Under the pieces are notes generated by a model. It was not told where the DNA came from, made no database searches, and saw nothing but the letters and a program-made list of their open reading frames with translations. Positions 34,054-42,316 of a DNA stretch of 48,404 nucleotides are shown here, in pieces. Location: contig NZ_JBQCJW010000027.1 in the NCBI RefSeq assembly GCF_051967575.1, positions 1 through 48,404 on the forward strand. Direction: 5' to 3'. The stretch comes from Solibacillus silvestris_B (GTDB lineage: Bacteria; Bacillota; Bacilli; Bacillales_A; Planococcaceae). The position numbers were made by a program, and so were the translations under genes. The first letter of the stretch is position 1. Each line of letters starts with the position of its first letter.

Positions 34054-35985
34054 TTATTTTGAAATTTCTGCTTTAATAGTTGCCAGGAATTCGTCGAAGC
34101 TCACTGTTTCCGAGTCTTTTGAGCCGTAACGACGAATATTAACACCGCTCGATTCCACTTCTTTATCCCCGATGACAAGCATGTACGGGATCTTCTGCAT
34201 TTGTGCTTCACGGATTTTGTATCCAAGCTTTTCTTCACGGTCATCCATTTCTACACGCACACCGGCAGCTGCCAATTTTTCTTGTATTTCACGTGCGTAA
34301 TCATAGTGAACCGCGTTTGATACAGGTATGATTGTCGCCTGTACAGGTGCCAGCCATGTCGGGAACGCGCCTTTGTATTCTTCAATTAAAAATGCTACAA
34401 ATCGCTCCATTGTCGATACAACACCACGGTGAATTACAACTGGGCGCTGTGGCTGACCATCTTCGCCAATGTATGAAAGGTCGAAGCGCTGCGGTAATAG
34501 GAAGTCAAGTTGGGCAGTAGATAATGTTTCTTCTTTACCGATTGCCGTCTTCACCTGAACATCCAATTTCGGACCGTAGAATGCTGCCTCGTCTTCTGCG
34601 ATGAAGTAGTCGTATCCTAGTTCATCCATTGCCTCTTTCAGCATAGCTTGCGCAGTTTCCCACATTTGATCATCATCGAAGTATTTTTCTTTGTTGTTCG
34701 GGTCGCGGTAAGAAAGACGGAATGAGAAGTCTTTTAAATCAAAGTCTTTATATACTTCCAAAATTAATTCCACAACTTTTTTGAACTCTGCTTTAATTTG
34801 ATCCGGACGCACGAAAATATGCGCATCATTTAATGTCATCCCGCGTACACGTTGCAGGCCGGATACCGCCCCGCTCATTTCATAGCGGTGCATTGTGCCA
34901 AGTTCCGCAATGCGGATCGGTAAATGACGGTACGAGTGCAGGCCGTTTTTGAATACCATCATATGGTGAGGGCAGTTCATCGGACGTAATATTAATGTTT
35001 CATTGTCCATTTCCATCGGAGGGAAAATACCTTCTTGATAATGATCCCAGTGACCTGAAGTTTCGTATAATTTTTTCGATCCAAGAACTGGTGTATAAAC
35101 ATGCTTGTAGCCTAAAGAAAGTTCCTTATCAACAATGTAGCGCTCAATCGTGCGACGGATTGTGGCACCATTTGGCAACCATAATGGCAAACCTTGGCCT
35201 ACAGTTTGAGAAGTCATGAATAAATCCAATTCTTTTCCGATTTTACGGTGGTCGCGTTCTTTCGCTTCTTCAAGCATTTGCAAATGATGCTTTAGCTCTT
35301 CTTTCGTGAAGAATGCTGTACCGTAAATACGCTGCAGCATTTTGTTGTCTGAGTTGCCGCGCCAGTATGCACCTGCTAAAGATAATAGCTTGAACTCTTT
35401 TAATTTGTTTGTCGATGGTACGTGTACACCACGGCAAAGGTCAAAGAAATCGCCTTGGTAGTAAATCGATACTTGCTCATCTGCGGGAATCGCTTCAAGC
35501 AATTCCAATTTATACTCGTCGCCAACTTCTTCATAGATTTTTTGCGCTTCATCGCGAGAAACGTTTTTGCGCTCGATTTCGATATTTTCGGCAATAATTT
35601 TTTTCATTTCTTTTTCGATTGCTGGTAAATCTTCGGCTGTAATCGGTGTTGGTGAATCGATGTCATAGTAGAAGCCTGATTCGATGACAGGGCCGATACC
35701 TAGTTTTACATCCGGGTAAAGACGTTTTACTGCCTGTGCTGTTAAGTGGGCAGTTGAGTGACGCAAAATTTCCAATGCTTCATCTGATTTGTTTGTAATA
35801 ATTTCAATTGCACCATCTTGTTCGATTCCTGTTTTTGCATCGATTAAAGTGCCGTTGATTTTACCTGCTAATGTTGATTTTTTAAGACCTGGGCTGATTG
35901 AACCAGCAACGTCTAAAGTAGAAGTTCCCTTGGCGAATTCCTTTACTGCGCCATCCGGGAAAGTTAATTTAATCATTTCTGACAT
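34054..35985 (-). CDS. thrS: Threonyl-tRNA synthetase
   Basis: This 643-residue class II synthetase charges tRNA-Thr. Domains are TGS (1-62), editing domain with 'HSTAHLTAQ' (~76-84) and 'CRGVHVPS' (~180), catalytic core with motif 2 and the zinc-binding Cys/His ('MNCPHHMMVF', 'TMHRYEMSGA'), and the C-terminal anticodon-binding domain from ~540 ('WLAPVQATIIPVS'). The length matches bacterial ThrRS. AAGGAGG precedes the ATG. A T-box leader upstream places it under control of uncharged tRNA-Thr. dnaI-dnaB lie upstream, as in B. subtilis but without the intervening ytx genes. Confidence 0.98.
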   Translation of the reverse strand: MSEMIKLTFPDGAVKEFAKGTSTLDVAGSISPGLKKSTLAGKINGTLIDAKTGIEQDGAIEIITNKSDEALEILRHSTAHLTAQAVKRLYPDVKLGIGPVIESGFYYDIDSPTPITAEDLPAIEKEMKKIIAENIEIERKNVSRDEAQKIYEEVGDEYKLELLEAIPADEQVSIYYQGDFFDLCRGVHVPSTNKLKEFKLLSLAGAYWRGNSDNKMLQRIYGTAFFTKEELKHHLQMLEEAKERDHRKIGKELDLFMTSQTVGQGLPLWLPNGATIRRTIERYIVDKELSLGYKHVYTPVLGSKKLYETSGHWDHYQEGIFPPMEMDNETLILRPMNCPHHMMVFKNGLHSYRHLPIRIAELGTMHRYEMSGAVSGLQRVRGMTLNDAHIFVRPDQIKAEFKKVVELILEVYKDFDLKDFSFRLSYRDPNNKEKYFDDDQMWETAQAMLKEAMDELGYDYFIAEDEAAFYGPKLDVQVKTAIGKEETLSTAQLDFLLPQRFDLSYIGEDGQPQRPVVIHRGVVSTMERFVAFLIEEYKGAFPTWLAPVQATIIPVSNAVHYDYAREIQEKLAAAGVRVEMDDREEKLGYKIREAQMQKIPYMLVIGDKEVESSGVNIRRYGSKDSETVSFDEFLATIKAEISK

Positions 35986-36050
35986 GTTGTTGTCCTCCTT
36001 ATAAGGTTTTTTATTTATTTGAGAGTTGCAAAGTGTCTTTTTCCTAATCC

Positions 36051-36195
36051 GTTGATTTCCGTTTCGGGCGGACGCTTTCCGCGGGCGTGGCCTTACACGA
36101 GCGTCTCAGGCGTCACGCTTTTCCCGCTGGAAACGCAGTTTGTAGCGAAAGGCGATAGCCGTCAGCTACACTCGCCGCCCTACACTACAATCAAC
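36051..36195. repeat. MITE-like repeat, second copy
   Basis: GC-rich element with inverted ends GTTGATTTCC...AATCAAC and the shared core GGCGGACGCTTTCCGCGGGC. It matches the element at 3156-3262 but has a longer middle. It lies in the thrS leader, between the T-box terminator and the thrS start. Confidence 0.8.
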
Positions 36196-36264
36196 TAATT
36201 TATAGCTATAAATTAATTTTGCTCCCAACTATTTAGTCTCAGCCAAAAAATTCGCACATTTAGG

Positions 36265-36510
36265 CAAAATAAAAAGCACCGTCCCAATAAAGGGACGATG
36301 CTGTATGCTCGTGGTGCCACCCTTCTTCCTTCTTCGCAATAGCGAATAAGAAGCTCTCGGTCAGTTAACGTACTGAGAAACGATGACGGATTAGCCCCGT
36401 CACTGCTCCAAGGTAGTAAAGTATAACGCTTGTGCTAGGAAGCTTGCAGCCGTGACTTCCCTCTCTGAAAAGCTAGTTCGTTAAACTTGTTGTCCTTTTC
36501 GATGCATTTT
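36265..36510 (-). promoter_or_regulatory. T-box riboswitch of thrS
   Basis: On the minus strand the conserved T-box AGGGTGGCACCACG is at 36310-36323. It is followed by a terminator stem AGCA-CGTCCC / GGGACG-TGCT (36275-36302) and a T-rich tail. Stem I-like sequence extends to about 36505. Threonine codons ACT (36420-36422) and ACC (36412-36414) lie where a specifier could be, but I could not fix which is used. Confidence 0.92.
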
Positions 36511-36585
36511 TTGTTTAATTACGTACAAAGTATACGCTCGATTCATAAGAATTGCAACTAATTAAAAAAATTTTATCTGTTATTT

Positions 36586-37533
36586 TTAATCTCTGCGATT
36601 TGCCCCATCCATTTGAATCGGAACCGTCACAGCCTTAATCCGCTCCATAATGCGCGCCGCTTTTACGACTTCGATATCGCCGCGCTGCGATTGTGCCAAA
36701 TGATGTTCAAGCCCTGCATAATCAAAGTTCGATGTAATGAATGTCGGCAATTCTTCACTCATCCGGTAATGCAGAATTGTCCCTAAAATCTCGTCCCTTG
36801 TCCATGCCGACATAGTTTCTGCACCGATATCATCCAACATTAATACAGGCGCCTTTTTCACATAGTCAATTTTTTCGTTCAATGAATTATCGCCAATCGC
36901 GTTTTTCATTTCACGCAAAAACTCGGGAACGAACACAACGACAGTTCGCACTTTCAATGTAGCAAGCTCATTAGCAATTGCGCCAAGCACAAACGATTTT
37001 CCTACGCCAAACTTTCCGTACAAGTAAAATCCCTTTTTCGGCAATTCTCCTGTACGTTTGTATGTCGCGACAAACTCAGCCGCCTGGTCCACAATGCTGA
37101 GGCGGGAATGGTTGTCGATTGCCAAATCCTTTAAAGTTGCCTTCAATACATCTTTCGGCATATGCATGCTCGAAATCATATTTGCCACTTCGCGCCGTTC
37201 ATCTTCGCGCAGCTTTTGTTCGCAAGGCACATACGTAAGATCAATAACATTCCGCGTAATAAATAATTTCGGTACATGGCCTTGCAATAAGTTTGTACAT
37301 TGCTTCGTATTCCCGCCGCCGCAGCAGCTTGTTGACTGTGTAATGAATTCATATAGCTTCGGCAAACTAATATCGACCATTTCTTTCGTTACTTGCTGTT
37401 CATGTTCACGCAAAAACTGCTGAACTTCCGGGTGTTCAATCGTTTCCCTGCGCATCGCTTCAAAACGTTCTTCAAATGAGGGCATTCTTTTCTTAATTTG
37501 ATTTAATTGATCATTGATTGGTTTTATTGTCAT
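36586..37533 (-). CDS. dnaI: Primosomal protein DnaI (helicase loader)
   Basis: This 315-residue AAA+ ATPase loads the replicative helicase DnaC (Firmicutes naming) onto DNA with DnaB and DnaD. The N-terminal helicase-interaction region contains a Cys-rich zinc site ('TSCCGGGNTKQC' near 68-79). The ATPase domain has Walker A 'YGKFGVGKS' (~167-175), Walker B 'VLMLDDIGAE' and sensor segments 'FITSNFDY'. Its start overlaps the dnaB stop by 4 nt, so the two are coupled. Confidence 0.96.
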   Translation of the reverse strand: MTIKPINDQLNQIKKRMPSFEERFEAMRRETIEHPEVQQFLREHEQQVTKEMVDISLPKLYEFITQSTSCCGGGNTKQCTNLLQGHVPKLFITRNVIDLTYVPCEQKLREDERREVANMISSMHMPKDVLKATLKDLAIDNHSRLSIVDQAAEFVATYKRTGELPKKGFYLYGKFGVGKSFVLGAIANELATLKVRTVVVFVPEFLREMKNAIGDNSLNEKIDYVKKAPVLMLDDIGAETMSAWTRDEILGTILHYRMSEELPTFITSNFDYAGLEHHLAQSQRGDIEVVKAARIMERIKAVTVPIQMDGANRRD

Positions 37534-38894
37534 TCACCTGCCCCATTAAGCTTTTGTAATATTTTTAGACGTTCCTGCTCAAAATCAACCGTGCTCTCTT
37601 TTTCAGGCTGCTGCTGTTCATTACGCTTGTAAAACCAGTCCGGCACTTGCTCATCCCGTCCATTTTTGCGATTATATGCAGGCTTCCTTTGTGAAGTGGC
37701 TGTCTGCTTGCTCGTTGTGCTTTCCTGCTTCCACTTCGTATATTTGTCGCGCTCTTGACGGGCTAAATCCATTGCCTCTTTTGCTGTTTTCAGCTGCTTT
37801 CGATTCCAGTGATCCGCGATTTTTTCCACATAGTTTTTCGGTAGCTTCATATCTGTCGACAGCATCACATATTCGAGCAATACATTTGCCACCCCGATTG
37901 GCATGCTATACTTTATCACCAAATCCTCCGCAATCTGAATCGATGAAGGAATTGGCTCTTTTCCATTATTAATATCACGCAGCACTTGAATTGGCGGCGT
38001 TGTTTCTAAATACTGAAGAAGCTCTTGTTCCTTTGTCAAGTTTTCCATATGGAGCGCTTCTGAAGCTTTTTTATCGAATATTTTCGCCATGGCAGGCGCT
38101 TCTGTAGAAACCGTCAATTTATAATAATCTGCCGCCGCACGTTTTAAACGGTCTGTCGTTAACTTATTTTGCTCATCCAACGCTTGAATGACTACTTTTT
38201 GCATTTGCAATGGTGTAAGCTGGTATAAAAAGGCAAGCTTCGCTATCGTTTCACGTGTTTTCACCGTTAATGTAGCACTTGGTATTAATTGCTCAGACAA
38301 ACCAGCCTGCAATAAGCTGAAATCAAACTGCTCATAATAAAACGGATAGTCCGCTTGTGATGCAATGATTTCTTGAAGCCCATCATGAGGAAGACTTTGG
38401 TTAATTGGACGGTATACATCTATAAATGTACGGGTCACTTCTTCATACTGCTCTTTGCTAGGCTGTATCAAAAAGCGTTGGCGCAATTTCCTGTATGCCC
38501 CTTCCCCGATTTTACTGAATAGGAACATCGATAAAAGCGGGTCTTTAAAAAAGCTCGGTGCATCAAGCGGTTTTACTAGCTCATAAATAAAATGACGCTC
38601 ATTCGTCGAGTCTTTTCTCCATGTGCGCATTAAACCAATCGCCTCTAAAGCAATTCGGGCTTCAAAAACTTTCTTCAGCGGCATCGACAAAACATGCATT
38701 AAATAATAATGATTGTACTGTTGCGGCATATAGCTTTCCGCTTCCGCCCATAGCGTCAAATATAGACTAATAGGCTCCGCTCCTGTAAGTGGCTGATAAA
38801 ACAATGTCAACAGCTGACGTTCATTTGCGGATAATGCATGAGGGAGCGTTATTTCAAAATGATCCGTAGGCTGTAATTCTTTGAAGTGAACCAT
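37530..38894 (-). CDS. dnaB: Replication initiation and membrane attachment protein DnaB
   Basis: This 454-residue Firmicutes DnaB is a DnaD-like primosome protein, not the ring helicase called DnaB in E. coli. It works with DnaD and DnaI to load helicase at oriC and at stalled forks. The N-terminal winged-helix half includes 'LLTLFYQPLTGAEPISLYLT'. The C-terminal DnaB/D domain shows 'VLLEYVMLSTDMKLPKNYVE' followed by 'IADHW'. The tail is charged and Q/K-rich, as usual. It is the first gene of dnaB-dnaI. Confidence 0.95.
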   Translation of the reverse strand: MVHFKELQPTDHFEITLPHALSANERQLLTLFYQPLTGAEPISLYLTLWAEAESYMPQQYNHYYLMHVLSMPLKKVFEARIALEAIGLMRTWRKDSTNERHFIYELVKPLDAPSFFKDPLLSMFLFSKIGEGAYRKLRQRFLIQPSKEQYEEVTRTFIDVYRPINQSLPHDGLQEIIASQADYPFYYEQFDFSLLQAGLSEQLIPSATLTVKTRETIAKLAFLYQLTPLQMQKVVIQALDEQNKLTTDRLKRAAADYYKLTVSTEAPAMAKIFDKKASEALHMENLTKEQELLQYLETTPPIQVLRDINNGKEPIPSSIQIAEDLVIKYSMPIGVANVLLEYVMLSTDMKLPKNYVEKIADHWNRKQLKTAKEAMDLARQERDKYTKWKQESTTSKQTATSQRKPAYNRKNGRDEQVPDWFYKRNEQQQPEKESTVDFEQERLKILQKLNGAGE

Positions 38895-38914
38895 TTCGTC
38901 CCCCCTCCTAAAAC

Positions 38915-39382
38915 TTATTTATCATTCGACTGGCGTGTCATAATTTCTTTTAGTTCCTCAATAAATACCGTAATATCTTTAAACTGGCGGTATACCGATG
39001 CAAAACGCACATACGCGACTTCATCAATTTTCGCTAAGCGGTCCATCACCATTTCGCCGACATCTTCCGAACGTACTTCCGCATTGCCTAAACGCCGCAG
39101 TTCTTTTTCAATTGATAGCACAATTTCTTCTAGCTGATCAAGGGCGACCGGGCGCTTCTCGCATGCACGTATAAGACCGCGCAATACTTTTTCCCGGCTG
39201 AATTCCTCACGCGAACCATCTTTCTTCACAACGATTAATGGCGTTTCTTCTATTTTTTCAAATGTCGTAAAGCGAAATGCGCACGATTCACATTCACGAC
39301 GTCTTCGAATTTCTTTATTATCATCGACAGGTCTTGAATCTACAACACGCGTACCGTTGTATTGACAAGCTGGACATCTCAT
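38915..39382 (-). CDS. nrdR: Transcriptional repressor NrdR
   Basis: This 155-residue repressor of ribonucleotide reductase genes senses nucleotides through an ATP-cone. The zinc ribbon has Cys pairs in 'CPACQYNGTRVVDSRP' (3-18) and 'RRRRECESCAFRFTTFE' (27-43). The ATP-cone starts at 'VVKKDGSREEFSREKVLRGL' (~51-70). The length is standard. It lies 20 nt before dnaB on the same strand, so it is probably co-transcribed with it. The B. subtilis neighbour speD is absent between gapB and nrdR. Confidence 0.97.
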   Translation of the reverse strand: MRCPACQYNGTRVVDSRPVDDNKEIRRRRECESCAFRFTTFEKIEETPLIVVKKDGSREEFSREKVLRGLIRACEKRPVALDQLEEIVLSIEKELRRLGNAEVRSEDVGEMVMDRLAKIDEVAYVRFASVYRQFKDITVFIEELKEIMTRQSNDK

Positions 39383-39428
39383 ATAATTTTCTCCTAAAGG
39401 TTAAGTTTAACTCTATTATAACAAAAAC

Positions 39429-39459
39429 AACGCGCGTGAAATAGTGCTTCATGCGCGTT
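39429..39459 (-). terminator. Second hairpin upstream of nrdR
   Basis: Stem AACGCGC-TGAA / TTCA-GCGCGTT with one mismatch, followed on the minus strand by GTTTTTG. It precedes a TATAAT (39415-39420) that may be the nrdR -10. It is a terminator-like backup after gapB. Confidence 0.6.
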
Positions 39460-39517
39460 GAACTTTTCTAAACGGAAAGTCATTCAATTATATAGCGCAA
39501 ATTCCGTTTACACAATA

Positions 39518-39563
39518 GAAAAAGCCTTCTGCAAAAACTTGTTGTTTCTACAAAGGGCTTTTA
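39518..39563 (-). terminator. Terminator of gapB
   Basis: Minus-strand imperfect stem AAGCC...GGCTTTTTC just after the gapB stop, ending in a T run. Confidence 0.7.
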
Positions 39564-39573
39564 CCGGTAAAAA

Positions 39574-40593
39574 TTAAGCGTTTACTACCGCTAATTCATT
39601 TGCAATTTTATTTGCCAAGTCCACGACGCGAGCTGAATAACCCCACTCGTTGTCATACCAAGCGATTACTTTCACTTTACGGTCACCTAAAACGATTGTT
39701 GTTAATCCGTCCACTGTAGATGAATAAGTTGTCGTGTTATAGTCCGAAGATACTAAAGGCTCCATCGAGAAGTTTAGAATCCCGTTCATTTTGCCTTCTG
39801 CAGCCGCTTTAAATGCAGCGTTCACTTCTTCCACCGTTACGTCTTTTTCCAAATCTACAACTAAATCCACTAATGAAACATTAGGTGTTGGCACACGCAA
39901 TGCCATGCCATGGATTTTGCCGTCCAGCTCAGGTAATACTAAACGCAGCGCTTTCGCTGCACCAGTGGAAGTTGGAATAATCGACGATGCACAGTTACGC
40001 GCACGGCGCAAGTCTTTATGCGGGTTATCAATGTTGTTTTGGTCATTTGTGTAAGCATGAACCGTTGTCATTAAGCCATTTACAATACCGAACTCATCGT
40101 TCAATACTTTTGCGACTGGAGCTAAACAGTTTGTCGTGCATGATGCATTTGAAATAACCTCATGCTTCGTCAAATCCAATTTGTCATCGTTTACGCCTAA
40201 TACTACTGTAATATCTTCATTTTTGCCTGGAGCAGTTAAAATAACCTTTTTCGCGCCAGCTTCTAAGTGCATTGCCGCTTTTTCACGATCGTTAAATTTA
40301 CCAGTAGCTTCGATTACGATATCTACACCCATTTCAGTCCATGGTAATTTTAATGGGTCACGTTCGCTTACTAATTCCACGCGTTTGCCATTTACGATTA
40401 AAGCACCATCTATAGCTTCCACAGTTCCAGGGAATATGCCATGATTTGTGTCATACTTAATTAAATGTGCTAACGTTTCAGATGGATAGCTGGCATTTAC
40501 TGCTACGATATTTACGTCACCACGCATCATCGCTTGACGGAACACCATACGGCCAATGCGTCCAAAACCATTAATTGCAATAGAAACTGTCAT
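39574..40593 (-). CDS. gapB: Glyceraldehyde-3-phosphate dehydrogenase, GapB type
   Basis: This 339-residue phosphorylating GAPDH shows the NAD(P)-binding 'INGFGRIGRMVFRQA' (7-21), catalytic Cys in 'SNASCTTNCLAP' and 'GILNFSMEPLVSSDYN'. Its place between coaE and nrdR matches B. subtilis gapB, the NADP-preferring enzyme used in gluconeogenesis and repressed by CcpN during glycolysis. I assign GapB mainly from synteny. Cofactor choice is not certain from sequence. It is monocistronic, with terminators on both sides. Confidence 0.93.
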   Translation of the reverse strand: MTVSIAINGFGRIGRMVFRQAMMRGDVNIVAVNASYPSETLAHLIKYDTNHGIFPGTVEAIDGALIVNGKRVELVSERDPLKLPWTEMGVDIVIEATGKFNDREKAAMHLEAGAKKVILTAPGKNEDITVVLGVNDDKLDLTKHEVISNASCTTNCLAPVAKVLNDEFGIVNGLMTTVHAYTNDQNNIDNPHKDLRRARNCASSIIPTSTGAAKALRLVLPELDGKIHGMALRVPTPNVSLVDLVVDLEKDVTVEEVNAAFKAAAEGKMNGILNFSMEPLVSSDYNTTTYSSTVDGLTTIVLGDRKVKVIAWYDNEWGYSARVVDLANKIANELAVVNA

Positions 40594-40779
40594 ATTATTT
40601 AAATCCTCCTAAAAGTACGTTCATTCGTTTTGTTTATCCGTTGATTAGTATAACACATATTTGAAAAAGTTGAACATATTTAACACATATAAAAAAAGTT
40701 GTTATTTTCTGATAATGCACTTTGCACAAGAGCTAAAAACTGTTCAATTGCGCGGCAGATTGGAAACCCTGCTTTAAAA

Positions 40780-40822
40780 AAAGCCTCTGCCTAATTTTTA
40801 GTAAATTAGGCGAGGCTTCGTT
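40780..40822. terminator. Terminator of the polA-mutM-coaE operon
   Basis: Strong stem AAGCCTC-GCCTAATTT / AAATTAGGC-GAGGCTT, with T's following on both strands. It is 1-2 nt from the coaE stop. Confidence 0.92.
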
Positions 40823-41419
40823 TTATTTCAACACATTCCATTCATATAAAATATTTTGTAATTGGATGGCTGTATCTTCTAAAGTGCCGTTGTTATGAAT
40901 GACGGCATGTGCAAGCGCTTCTTTTTCCTTGACCGGGATTTGTGTTGCGATGCGCGTTTTCGCTTCCTCCTCAGTTAAGGAATTGCGTGCCATCAAGCGC
41001 TGCAATTGCACCTCTTCAGAAACCGAAACAACAATGATTTTTTCAACAAAATGCTCAAGCTTGCTTTCGAATAGCAATGGAATGTCCATAAAGACGTTTT
41101 TTTCTCCATAAGAAATAAATTCATCGCGCTGGCGAATCATTTCTTCCCGTATTGCCGGGTGAATAATGGCATTTAATTGTTGACGCATCGATTCATCGCG
41201 GAAAATAATGCTTCCTACTTTTGCGCGGTCCATCGTGCCATCTTCAGAAAGCACTTCTTGTCCAAATGCTTCCGCAATTTTTTCAAGTGTAGGGCTTCCC
41301 GGCTCCACTACTTGCCTTGCCACTAGATCAGCATCCACAATCGGCAAACTATAAGACTGAATCATTTTCGCCACCGTGCTTTTCCCGCTAGCAATACTTC
41401 CCGTTAAACCTATAATCAC
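40823..41419 (-). CDS. coaE: Dephospho-CoA kinase
   Basis: This 198-residue P-loop kinase performs the last step of coenzyme A synthesis, phosphorylating the 3'-OH of dephospho-CoA. Walker A is 'GLTGSIASGKST' (4-15). The CoA domain includes 'PIVDADLVARQVVEPGSPTL' and 'HPAIREEM', then 'VFMDIPLLFE' and 'QLQRLMARNSLTEEEAKTRI'. It is third in the polA-mutM-coaE operon, 12 nt after mutM. The B. subtilis gene ytaF between mutM and coaE is missing here. Confidence 0.97.
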   Translation of the reverse strand: MIIGLTGSIASGKSTVAKMIQSYSLPIVDADLVARQVVEPGSPTLEKIAEAFGQEVLSEDGTMDRAKVGSIIFRDESMRQQLNAIIHPAIREEMIRQRDEFISYGEKNVFMDIPLLFESKLEHFVEKIIVVSVSEEVQLQRLMARNSLTEEEAKTRIATQIPVKEKEALAHAVIHNNGTLEDTAIQLQNILYEWNVLK

Positions 41420-41431
41420 AGCAATTCCCCT

Positions 41432-42304
41432 TTACTTTTGGCATTGTGGACAATATGTCGATGTTCTTCCCCCAATGACCATCGATTCCGTATTTGATCC
41501 ACATGCTGCACATTGCTTTTTCCCGTACATTTTCAACCGGTGCTGCATTGTCCCGGCACCACCATTAATGCTTCGGTAATCCGAAATCGTGGAGCCGCCC
41601 GAGTCGATGCTTTCTTGCAGCACATCACATATAACTTGAAACAGCTTCGTTTTCTCCTCATGACTTAAGTCACTTGTCGTGCGTCCAGGATGAATAAGCA
41701 TTTTAAATAATGATTCAGTTGCGTAAATATTTCCGCAGCCCGATATGACTTGCCCGTCCATAATGACTTCCTTAATCGCCCTTTTCGCGAATTTCGGCTT
41801 TCCGCACTGTGTCAGGAAAAATTCACAAGCAATCTGATCAAATGGTTCGGGCGCCATTTTTAATAGAGGTGGATGATCTGCTATTTCTTTAATGAAACGC
41901 AGTTCACCGAAGCGGCGGATATCGGCATAAACAAGCAATTCACCACTAGTCAATTTGAAAATGGCATGAATATGCTTTCTAAACTTTTCTTCTGTAATTT
42001 CTGAAACATCCCGCACTGCAAACCAGGCACCACTCATTCCTAAATGATTCACTAAAATGAAGCTTTCCCCCTCTTTCATTAAGTGAAAAAATATATATTT
42101 GGAACGCCGCTCTAGTTTCTTAATCGTCATATTATGCAGGAGCTCTTCAAACTGGTAAGGGCTAGCATTTTTTACAATAGCCTGCTTTCCTGCCTCATGG
42201 GATGTATACACAACATCGGACAATGTGATCGTTTCAATTGTTTTCCCTTCGACAATTGGTCGTAAATCCCGTACGACTCCTTCTACTTCTGGTAATTCCG
42301 GCAT
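41432..42304 (-). CDS. mutM: Formamidopyrimidine-DNA glycosylase
   Basis: This 290-residue Fpg/MutM removes 8-oxoguanine and formamidopyrimidines and nicks the abasic site. The N-terminal 'PELPEVE' supplies the catalytic Pro and Glu once Met is removed. The H2TH region includes 'CGNIYATESLF', and the C-terminal zinc finger reads C-x2-C...C-x2-C ('CAACGSNTE', 'TSTYCPQC'). It lies between polA (12 nt upstream) and coaE (12 nt downstream), an operon shared across Bacillales that couples repair with gap filling. Confidence 0.97.
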   Translation of the reverse strand: MPELPEVEGVVRDLRPIVEGKTIETITLSDVVYTSHEAGKQAIVKNASPYQFEELLHNMTIKKLERRSKYIFFHLMKEGESFILVNHLGMSGAWFAVRDVSEITEEKFRKHIHAIFKLTSGELLVYADIRRFGELRFIKEIADHPPLLKMAPEPFDQIACEFFLTQCGKPKFAKRAIKEVIMDGQVISGCGNIYATESLFKMLIHPGRTTSDLSHEEKTKLFQVICDVLQESIDSGGSTISDYRSINGGAGTMQHRLKMYGKKQCAACGSNTESMVIGGRTSTYCPQCQK

Positions 42305-42316
42305 AAACGGTACTCC